From: JAFAXD01 sp963760435
GTDB lineage: Bacteria; Pseudomonadota; Alphaproteobacteria; Rhizobiales; Xanthobacteraceae
NCBI GenBank assembly: GCA_963760435.1
Contig: CAVXDE010000043.1
Span: 186,001 to 250,000, forward strand
Direction: 5' to 3'
Length of the DNA: 64,000 nt
The notes under the pieces are model-generated. The model was not told the origin of the DNA and did not search any database. It was given only the letters and a program-made list of their open reading frames with translations. The translations under genes and the position numbers were made by a program. Every line of letters begins with the position of its first letter. Within the stretch, counting starts at the first letter, position 1. Below, piece by piece: positions 53,679-61,057 of this stretch.

Positions 53679-56474
53679 CTACTCGGCCGCGGCGCGCTTG
53701 GCGCCGTTTTCCTTGGCCGGCAGAAACACGCGGGTGAGGGCGCTCTTGATCGCGGCGTGGCGCGTCGGGGAAGAGATCTTAGCGCCTAGGAGATCGGTGA
53801 CGTAGAACACATCGACCACGCGCTCCCCGAACGTCGCCACGTGGGCAGACGCAATGTTGAGATTGAGCTTCGAGAGAGTGGTGGTGACCTCGTAGAGAAG
53901 ACCCGGGCGGTCGAGTCCGCTGACCTCGACCACGGTGTAGCGGTTCGACCATTGATTATTGATGGAGATTTCTGGCTCGAGCGCAAACGCCTTGATGCGG
54001 CCCTTCGCCGGCACGCGCTTGGCGACGACCTCCGGCAGCTTGAACTCGCCGACCAGCGCCTTTTCGATCGCGTCGGCGATGCGCAGCGCGCGGCGCTTTT
54101 CGTCTGCATCCATGTCGAACTCGCGCGACACCGTAATGGTGTCGAGCGCAAGCCCGTCGGTCGTGGTGTAGATCTGTGCGTCGACGATGTTGGCGCCGGT
54201 CATGGCGCAGGCGCCGGCGATCACCGAGAGCAGCCACGGGTGATCAGGCGCGAGCACGGTCAGCACCGTGACGCCGCGCTCCGGGTCGAAGCCGACCGCC
54301 GTGGCAAGTGTCTTGCCGGCCGTTTCGGCAGCCCGCACGAAACGTGCGTGCTCGACCTTGGCCGGAAGATCGACCTTGAGCCAGTACGCCGAGTATTGCC
54401 GCGCGATGTAGCGATCGAGTTCCGCCGCGGTCCAGTCGCTCATCTGGACGCGGAATTCCGCCTGCGCCATGGCGACACGGCGGGCGCGATCAACCTCGGA
54501 GAAGCCGCCGGTCAGCGCCGGCTCGGTCTCGTAGTAGAGCGCCTTGAGCAGTTGAGCCTTCCAGCTGTTCCAGACACCAGGTCCGACCGCGCGGATGTCG
54601 GCAGTCGTGAGAATGGTCAGCATTTTCATCCGTTCGAGCGATTGCACGACGGCGGAGAAGTTCTCGATGGTCTTGCGGTCGGACAGGTCGCGCGACTGCG
54701 CGATCGTTGACATGACGAGATGGTTCTCAACCAGCCATGAGACCATTTCGGTCTCCGCCGGAGCGAGCCCGAAGCGCGGGCCAAGCCGGCGCGCAATGCG
54801 CGCACCCGCGATCGAGTGATCCTCGATCCTGCCCTTGGCGATGTCGTGCAGAAACAAGGCGACATACAGCACCAGGCGATGCTGCGGCTGGATGGTGTGA
54901 ACAAGATCGTTCGCCAGACCGTACTCGCGATTGGTGCCGGCCTCGATTTCGGCGAGCACGCCGATACAGCGGAGCAGGTGCTCGTCCACTGTGTAGTGAT
55001 GATACATGTTGAACTGCATCATCGAGACCACACGTCCGAAATCGGGAATGAATTTACCCAGCACTCCGACTTCGTTCATCCGCCGCAGCACGACTTCGGC
55101 ATCTTCCGGCGCGGTGAGAATGTCCAGAAACAGGCGGTTTGCTTCCTCGTCCTCGCGCACCTCTTTGCTGATCAGCTTGAGGGAGCGCGCCGCGGCCCGC
55201 ATGGCGTCCGGATGGAACGCGAGCTTGTGCTTGAGGGCGACGTGGAAGATGCGGATCAGGTTGACGGGATCGCGCTCGAACACCTTGTCGGAAATGATGT
55301 TGATGCGGTTGAAATCATCGAAGAATGCATTGCCCGGCAGCTTCTGTGGGCGCGGGCGTGGACGCAGTTTGGCGACCATGCGGTTGAGCACCGGCACCGG
55401 CATCGCCTGCCGGCTTTCAAGGCCGGCACACAGGATGGCGGTCAGATCGCCGACGTCCTTGGCGATCAGGAAGTAGTGCTTCATGAAGCGTTCGACGTCC
55501 TGCAGGCCTGGATGCGCCACATAGCCGAGCCGCACGGCGACATCGCGTTGGATATCGAACGACAGGCGCTCCTCGGCGCGGCCGGCGAGGAAATGCATGT
55601 TGCAGCGGACCGCCCAGAGGAAATCTTCGCAGCGCTGAAAGATCTGGAATTCGCGGCTATCAAATACTTGCCGGTCGACAAGTTCCTGCGGCTCACGCAC
55701 CCGGTAGACATACTTGGCAATCCAGAACAACGTGTGTAGGTCGCGCAAGCCGCCCTTGCCGTCCTTGACGTTGGGTTCGACCAGATAGCGTGACATGCCG
55801 GCGCGGCGGTGGCGCTCGTCGCGCTCCGCGAGCTTGGCGGTGACGAACTCGCGCGCCGTGCCTTGCGCGACCTGTTTGTCGAAGCGCGTCACCAACTCGT
55901 TGTAGAGCTCGCGATCGCCGAGCAGGTACCGCGCTTCGAGGATTGCGGTGCGGATCGTCATGTCGGCCTTGGCCTGGCGGATGCATTCATCCACCGAACG
56001 CGTGGCGTGGCCGACCTTCAGTCCCATGTCCCAGAGGCAATACAGAATCGCCTCGGCAATCAACTCGCCCCAGGCGGTTTGTTTGTAAGGCAGGACAAAC
56101 AGGAGATCGATGTCCGAGCCCGGTGCCATCAGGCCACGCCCATAGCCGCCGGTTGCCACCACTGCCATGCGCTCCGCCTCGGAGCGGGTCTCGGAAGCAT
56201 AGAGGTGCTTGGTGGCGAACCGGAACAGGACGGCGATGATCTGATCTTGCACGCGGCACAGATCGGCCGCACAGCGCACGCCAAGCCGGTCCTTCAGCAG
56301 GTTCGCTTCCGCGATCTTGCGCGCCTCCGCGAGCGCGCGCTTGAGCCGCATGGCCACGGCGATACGCAGCTCGCGCGGTCCCGGATGTTGCCCGGCGAGC
56401 TCTTCCAGCTCGGCGGCAATTGCCTCTTCGTCGAACAGCGGCCTGCGGCCGGATTGGTCGGGCAGTGTCAGCAT
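53679..56474 (-). CDS. glnD: [Protein-PII] uridylyltransferase / uridylyl-removing enzyme GlnD
   Basis: A 931-residue bifunctional nitrogen sensor that attaches UMP to PII proteins when glutamine is low and removes it when glutamine is high. The nucleotidyltransferase domain has GGYGRGLMAPGSDIDLLF; the HD hydrolase domain contains FLHDIAKGRIEDHS; two ACT domains follow (DHPWLLSVIAGACAMTGANI and VSGLDRPGLLYEVTTTLS). I start at the ATG at 56474 with a GAGG site; an adjacent ATG at 56477 and a longer start at 56558 are alternatives. The exported hydrolase follows two bases downstream. Upstream it is divergent from the SsuA-like gene. Confidence 0.95.
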   Translation of the reverse strand: MLTLPDQSGRRPLFDEEAIAAELEELAGQHPGPRELRIAVAMRLKRALAEARKIAEANLLKDRLGVRCAADLCRVQDQIIAVLFRFATKHLYASETRSEAERMAVVATGGYGRGLMAPGSDIDLLFVLPYKQTAWGELIAEAILYCLWDMGLKVGHATRSVDECIRQAKADMTIRTAILEARYLLGDRELYNELVTRFDKQVAQGTAREFVTAKLAERDERHRRAGMSRYLVEPNVKDGKGGLRDLHTLFWIAKYVYRVREPQELVDRQVFDSREFQIFQRCEDFLWAVRCNMHFLAGRAEERLSFDIQRDVAVRLGYVAHPGLQDVERFMKHYFLIAKDVGDLTAILCAGLESRQAMPVPVLNRMVAKLRPRPRPQKLPGNAFFDDFNRINIISDKVFERDPVNLIRIFHVALKHKLAFHPDAMRAAARSLKLISKEVREDEEANRLFLDILTAPEDAEVVLRRMNEVGVLGKFIPDFGRVVSMMQFNMYHHYTVDEHLLRCIGVLAEIEAGTNREYGLANDLVHTIQPQHRLVLYVALFLHDIAKGRIEDHSIAGARIARRLGPRFGLAPAETEMVSWLVENHLVMSTIAQSRDLSDRKTIENFSAVVQSLERMKMLTILTTADIRAVGPGVWNSWKAQLLKALYYETEPALTGGFSEVDRARRVAMAQAEFRVQMSDWTAAELDRYIARQYSAYWLKVDLPAKVEHARFVRAAETAGKTLATAVGFDPERGVTVLTVLAPDHPWLLSVIAGACAMTGANIVDAQIYTTTDGLALDTITVSREFDMDADEKRRALRIADAIEKALVGEFKLPEVVAKRVPAKGRIKAFALEPEISINNQWSNRYTVVEVSGLDRPGLLYEVTTTLSKLNLNIASAHVATFGERVVDVFYVTDLLGAKISSPTRHAAIKSALTRVFLPAKENGAKRAAAE

Positions 56475-56671
56475 CATCCCTCGAATAGCCGACCGGGACG
56501 CCGGTGTCACCGGCCTTGCACGCGAGCGCGAAAGCATTCTGTTTATGGCGGCGCGCATTCTTGAAAGAACCTTCCAGGGATGAGCTGCGAATCGTTTGCT
56601 TTATTTCATTGACGCCGCAGCAAAATCTCGCATCCATCAGGGCCAATTCAGCCCCACAGGAAAGCTTCACC

Positions 56672-57643
56672 ATGGCTCTGTTTCGGCGTTCGTTTCTGAT
56701 CGCAGGCGCAGCACTTGGCTTCGCACATGCAGCAATTGCTGCCGATCTACCCAAAGAGATAAGAATCGACTGGGCGACCTACAATCCGGTGTCGATGCTG
56801 CTCAAGCAGAAAGGCTTCCTTGAGCAGGCCTTCGCCAAGGATGGCACCACCATCCGTTGGGTGCAGACCAATTCCTCGTCCAACGCGCTGCAGTTCCTCA
56901 ATGCCGGCTCCATCGATTTTGGCTCGAGCGCCGGCTCGGCGGCGCTCATTGCCAAGATCAACGGCAATCCCATTAAATCGGTCTACGTGTACTCGCGGCC
57001 GGAGTGGACTGCACTCGTCACGACGCGCGACAGTTCGATCAACAAGGTGCAGGACCTGCGCGGCAAGCGCGTGGCGATGGTGCGCGGCACCGACCCGCAT
57101 ATCTTTCTGGTGCGCGCGCTGCAGGCCAACGGCATGAGCGACAAGGACATCGTCCCGGTCCTGGTGCAGCAACACGCAGACGGCGGCACGGCATTGATGC
57201 GCGGCGACGTCGACGCCTGGGCGGGGCTCGATCCGATGATGGCGCAGCACGAAGTGGAGGATGGCACGCGCCTGTTCTATCGCAATGCCGCGGCCAACAC
57301 CTGGGGAATCCTCAACGTCCGTGAGGAATTCGCACAACAATATCCCGAGGCTGTCCGCCGCGTGCTCGCCGCCTATGAGGAGGCGCGCAAATATGCGCTC
57401 GCGCATCCGGACGAGCTCAAACAGATTTTCATCGGCATCACCAAGCTGCCGGGGCCGGTGGTCGATAAACAACTCAACGAGCGGACGGAACTGACGCACA
57501 ACAAGATCGGGCCGGCCCAGCGCGATTCCATCCTGGAGGCTGGGCTTGCGTTACAGAAGGCGGGCGTGATCGGCCCGAGTGTCGATGTCGCCAAGGCGCT
57601 GTCTGATCTGGTCGATGATCAGTACGTCTCGGCGACAAACTGA
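56672..57643 (+). CDS. SsuA/NitT-type ABC substrate-binding protein
   Basis: A 323-residue periplasmic binding protein of the aliphatic-sulfonate/nitrate/taurine class. The N-terminus FRRSFLIAGAALGFAHAAIA looks like a twin-arginine-type signal. The mature core has IDWATYNPVSMLLKQKG, then GSIDFGSSAGSAALIAKING and LRGKRVAMVRGTDPHIF, the usual two-lobe hinge pattern. AGGAAAG precedes the ATG. It is followed by an SsuC-like permease and SsuB-like ATPase on the same strand, with a palindromic repeat between. The ligand could be a sulfonate, nitrate or another small organic anion; the sequence does not decide. Confidence 0.85.
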   Translation: MALFRRSFLIAGAALGFAHAAIAADLPKEIRIDWATYNPVSMLLKQKGFLEQAFAKDGTTIRWVQTNSSSNALQFLNAGSIDFGSSAGSAALIAKINGNPIKSVYVYSRPEWTALVTTRDSSINKVQDLRGKRVAMVRGTDPHIFLVRALQANGMSDKDIVPVLVQQHADGGTALMRGDVDAWAGLDPMMAQHEVEDGTRLFYRNAAANTWGILNVREEFAQQYPEAVRRVLAAYEEARKYALAHPDELKQIFIGITKLPGPVVDKQLNERTELTHNKIGPAQRDSILEAGLALQKAGVIGPSVDVAKALSDLVDDQYVSATN

Positions 57644-57651
57644 GTCTGAGG

Positions 57652-57754
57652 CGTCATTGCGAGCGAAGCGAAGCAATCCAGAGAATCCCGGTGGCGCAAC
57701 TAAGTTTGAAGCGCCGCGCTGGATTGCTTCGTCGCTTCGCTCCTCGCAATGACG
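57652..57754. repeat. 103-nt palindromic repeat (CGTCATTGCGAGCGAAGC family)
   Basis: Ends CGTCATTGCGAG and CTCGCAATGACG, with an inner pair GAAGCAATCCAG / CTGGATTGCTTC. Same family as 19339-19419, with a longer centre. It lies between the binding protein and permease genes of the SsuABC-like operon and could modulate downstream expression. Confidence 0.8.
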
Positions 57755-57812
57755 AGGCGCTGGTCTTCTGACCCGCATTGCTTTTCATCGCGATGGCGTA
57801 TCTCTTCCCGAT

Positions 57813-58643
57813 ATGACGGCATCTGTTGACGACAGCCCAGTGCGGATTGCGCCTAAGTACCGCCTGGGCCGCTGGACGCGGCCGGCATTGGGCCTGCTTC
57901 TCCCGCTTGCTCTTGCCGTATTGTGGGAACTGGCGGTGCGGCTTGGACTCTCCAATGGCCGGCTCGTTCCGCCACCATCCGTTATCTTCACCACATTTTC
58001 CGATCTCTGGCAGACCGGTGAACTGCAGGCGCATGCGCTCACCACATTGTGGCGGGTGGCTGCGGGGTTTGTGTGCGGGGTCGCGGCCGGAACCATCCTG
58101 GGCGCGCTCGCCGGATATTCGGGCTTGCTGCACCGGCTGGTTGATCCGACCCTGCAGGCACTGCGTTCGATCCCCTCGATTGCCTGGGTGCCCCTGTTCA
58201 TTCTGTGGTTCGGTATTTTCGAGGCCTCCAAGATCATTCTGATCGCTGTCGGCGTCTTCTTCCCGGTCTACCTCGGCGTCATGGGCGCAGTGATCTCAGT
58301 CGATCGCAAGATCGTTGAAGTCGGCCGGGTGTTTCGGCTCTCAGCCTTCGGCATGATCCGGCGCATATTGCTCCCCGCAGTGCTGCCAGCCTACGTGATC
58401 GCGCTGCGGGCCGGGCTCGGGCTTGGCTGGATGTTCGTGGTTGCGGCCGAATTCCTGGGCGCGTCGCAGGGATTGGGTTTTCTGCTGGTGGACGGCCAGC
58501 AGTTGGGCAAGCCGGCTCAGATCGTTGCGGCCATCGTCGCGTTTGCGATCCTCGGCAAGTTGACGGACTGGCTCATCGTCGCGGCCACCACGCCGCTGTT
58601 GCGCTGGCAGGACGTCTATGGCGCCGCGCACCAGGATAGCTAG
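57813..58643 (+). CDS. SsuC-type ABC transporter permease
   Basis: A 276-residue inner-membrane permease of the SsuC/TauC family. The hydrophobic N-terminus ALGLLLPLALAVLWELAVRLG and the cytoplasmic coupling loop SAFGMIRRILLPAVLPA (EAA-like motif) are typical, as is LGLGWMFVVAAEFLGASQGLG. The stop is immediately followed by the ATPase ATG. It takes up the substrate delivered by the SsuA-like protein. The start has only a weak ribosome site. Confidence 0.9.
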   Translation: MTASVDDSPVRIAPKYRLGRWTRPALGLLLPLALAVLWELAVRLGLSNGRLVPPPSVIFTTFSDLWQTGELQAHALTTLWRVAAGFVCGVAAGTILGALAGYSGLLHRLVDPTLQALRSIPSIAWVPLFILWFGIFEASKIILIAVGVFFPVYLGVMGAVISVDRKIVEVGRVFRLSAFGMIRRILLPAVLPAYVIALRAGLGLGWMFVVAAEFLGASQGLGFLLVDGQQLGKPAQIVAAIVAFAILGKLTDWLIVAATTPLLRWQDVYGAAHQDS

Positions 58644-59435
58644 ATGCTCGACATCAACCAGGTCGGCAAAACCTATCCCAATGGGGTGCGCGCTCTCGAT
58701 GGGGTGAGCCTGACGGTCAAGCTCGGCGAGGTCGTCGTCGTGGTCGGCGGGTCCGGCTGTGGCAAGTCCACCCTGCTGCGCCTCGTTTGCGGCCTCGATG
58801 CCCCTACCGACGGCAGCATCCGGCTCGATGGCACGCTCATCAGTGCACCGCATGAGAGGATCGGGATCGTGTTCCAGGAGCCGCGGCTGCTGCCGTGGCT
58901 CTCGGTCGCCCGCAATGTCGGGTTCGGGCTGGAAGATCGGCCGCGGCCGGAACGTGCGTCGCGTGTCGCCGCCCAGCTCGCGCGTGTCGGCCTCACCGAC
59001 AAAGCGCTGGTATGGCCGCGCGAATTGTCCGGCGGCCAGGCGCAGCGCGTTGCCCTGTCGCGGGCGTTGGTGACGCGTCCGGAAGTCTTGCTGCTGGATG
59101 AGCCGTTTTCAGCGCTCGACGCCTTCACCCGCGTCGACCTGCAGGACCATCTGCTCGATCTCTGGGCCGATCAGCGCCCCACCCTGCTGGTCGTCACTCA
59201 CGATGTGGATGAAGCGATCGTGCTTGCCGACCGCATTTTGGTGATGCGCGCGCGGCCGGGACGCGTGGCGGAAGAGATCGCAATCGACCTGCCTCGGCCG
59301 CGCGATCGCCAATCAGCGGCGTTCGACTTCGCCAAGCGCCGCGTGCTCAACGCCCTCGACCACTCGCTCAATCGTGGAGCGCGCGCCAGCGAGGCCGAGA
59401 CAGTACTGGACGAGGGGGCCGCGCGCTGGTGGTGA
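58644..59435 (+). CDS. SsuB-type ABC transporter ATP-binding protein
   Basis: A 263-residue ATPase with Walker A GGSGCGKSTLLRL, Q-loop VFQEPRLLPWLS (typical of SsuB/TauB), signature LSGGQAQRVALSRAL, Walker B VLLLDEPFSALDAF and switch LVVTHDVDEAI. It directly abuts the permease gene. Together the three genes make a complete uptake system. An alcohol dehydrogenase and an OsmC protein follow. Confidence 0.92.
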   Translation: MLDINQVGKTYPNGVRALDGVSLTVKLGEVVVVVGGSGCGKSTLLRLVCGLDAPTDGSIRLDGTLISAPHERIGIVFQEPRLLPWLSVARNVGFGLEDRPRPERASRVAAQLARVGLTDKALVWPRELSGGQAQRVALSRALVTRPEVLLLDEPFSALDAFTRVDLQDHLLDLWADQRPTLLVVTHDVDEAIVLADRILVMRARPGRVAEEIAIDLPRPRDRQSAAFDFAKRRVLNALDHSLNRGARASEAETVLDEGAARWW

Positions 59436-59475
59436 GGTGTGCTAGAAAAGCCGCGACGGCTTCGGGGAGCAGACC

Positions 59476-60531
59476 ATGATCAGCTTCGATGTGTGTGAAT
59501 GCGGTGCGCCACTGGTGCGGATGGAGCGGCCGACGCCAGTCCCGACCGGCAGCGAAGTTTTGCTCAAGGTGCTCGCGGCCGGAGTCTGTCACAGCGACAT
59601 TCATATCTGGGACGGCTACTACGACATGGGGGGCGGGCGGAAAATTCAGCTCACCGACCGCGGCATCAAGCTCCCGCTCACCATGGGCCACGAAAACGTC
59701 GGCGAGGTCGTGGCGCTCGGACCGGACGCCACAGGCGTCCACATCGGTGACCGCCGGCTGGTGTTTCCCTGGATCGGCTGCGGAACCTGCAAGGTCTGCC
59801 GCGAGGACGAAGAGCAGTTGTGCATGGCGGCGCGCTCGCTCGGGGTCTACCGCAACGGCGGCTACGCGGATCATTTGCTGGTGCCGCATCCGCGTTATCT
59901 GCTCGACATTGGTGACATGCCCCCTGAACGCGCCGCACCGCTCGCTTGCTCGGGCGTGACGACCTACGGAGCGCTGAAAAAGCTCGGATCGATGATCGTC
60001 AACGAGCCGGTCGTGATCATCGGCGCCGGAGGCTTGGGCCTGATGGCGCTCGCTTTGCTCAAGGCCATGGGTGGCATCGGTGCCATCGTGGTCGACATCG
60101 ACGCGTCCAAACGCGAGGCGGCAACCGCCGCCGGTGCGATTGCAACCGTCGACGGCGCAGCAGCAGACGCACACAAGCAGATTATCAAACTCACCAACGG
60201 CGGCGCCTGGTCGGTGATCGATCTGGTCGGCGCATCCAGCACGGTCAAGATCGGCACGGATTGTCTGATCAAAGGCGGCAAGCTGATCGTGGTTGGATTG
60301 TTCGGCGGCAATATCACCATCTCCACGCCGACGATCCCGCTCAAAGCGATGACGATCCAAGGCTCGTACGTGGGGAGCCTCAATGAATTGCGGGAGCTGA
60401 TCGCGCTGGTCCAGAAAACCGGCCTGCCAAGTGTGCCGATTCGGAAGGAGCCGCTCGCACAGGCTGGCACCGCGCTTGATGATCTCAAGGCTGGCAAGGT
60501 GGTGGGCCGCGTTGTGTTGATGCCGAACTAA
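59476..60531 (+). CDS. Zinc-dependent medium-chain alcohol dehydrogenase
   Basis: A 351-residue MDR-family dehydrogenase. The catalytic zinc is bound by C in AAGVCHSDIHIWDG and by HE in TMGHENVGEV; the structural zinc by four cysteines in GCGTCKVCREDEEQLC. The NAD-binding fold has VVIIGAGGLGLMALAL followed by VVDIDASKREAA, whose aspartate suggests preference for NAD. Substrates are alcohols or hydroxylated acyl compounds, not determinable here. A GGGGAG site lies upstream. It starts 40 bases after the ATPase stop and 16 bases before the OsmC gene, so it is probably part of the same operon. Confidence 0.88.
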   Translation: MISFDVCECGAPLVRMERPTPVPTGSEVLLKVLAAGVCHSDIHIWDGYYDMGGGRKIQLTDRGIKLPLTMGHENVGEVVALGPDATGVHIGDRRLVFPWIGCGTCKVCREDEEQLCMAARSLGVYRNGGYADHLLVPHPRYLLDIGDMPPERAAPLACSGVTTYGALKKLGSMIVNEPVVIIGAGGLGLMALALLKAMGGIGAIVVDIDASKREAATAAGAIATVDGAAADAHKQIIKLTNGGAWSVIDLVGASSTVKIGTDCLIKGGKLIVVGLFGGNITISTPTIPLKAMTIQGSYVGSLNELRELIALVQKTGLPSVPIRKEPLAQAGTALDDLKAGKVVGRVVLMPN

Positions 60532-60547
60532 GTCAAGGAGTTTCGAA

Positions 60548-61057
60548 ATGGATGCGACCGGGCTGCGCGCCATGCAGGCGCCGATCAAGGACCGCTACAA
60601 ACAGGATCCCAAGGCCGCGATGATCACGCTCAAGGCCAAGGGCGCGATCGATGATGTGAATATTGCGTGCAAGCTTGAGACCGGCCGTGCCCTCGCGGTC
60701 GCAGGCCTGCACCCGGCGACCGGCGGATCCGGGCTTGAGCTATGCTCCGGTGATATGCTGCTCGAAGCCCTGGTGGCGTGCGCAGGCGTCACCCTCAAGG
60801 CGGTCGCGACCGCGCTCGATATCAAACTCAAGTCCGGCCACGTTTCCGCAGAAGGTGATCTCGATTTTCGCGGCACGCTTGGGGTTGCGAAGGACGCGCC
60901 GGTCGGTTTTGCGCAAATCCGGTTGCGCTTTGATGTCGATACCGATGAGCCTCAGGAAAAGCTCGATCAACTCCTCAAGCTGACCGAGCGCTATTGCGTG
61001 GTCTATCAGACCATCAGGAGCGGCCCGCCGGTCGAGGTGACGATGGGGCGGGCTTAG
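60548..61057 (+). CDS. OsmC family peroxide-detoxifying protein
   Basis: A 169-residue OsmC/Ohr-like protein (PF02566), a thiol-dependent hydroperoxide reductase family. The two conserved cysteines are visible in LEALVACAGVTLK and in ERYCVVYQTI. AAGGAG precedes the ATG. It may protect against peroxides or reactive sulfur from the pathway served by the neighbouring transporter. Its last 44 bases overlap the 3' end of the convergent mutS gene. Confidence 0.88.
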   Translation: MDATGLRAMQAPIKDRYKQDPKAAMITLKAKGAIDDVNIACKLETGRALAVAGLHPATGGSGLELCSGDMLLEALVACAGVTLKAVATALDIKLKSGHVSAEGDLDFRGTLGVAKDAPVGFAQIRLRFDVDTDEPQEKLDQLLKLTERYCVVYQTIRSGPPVEVTMGRA

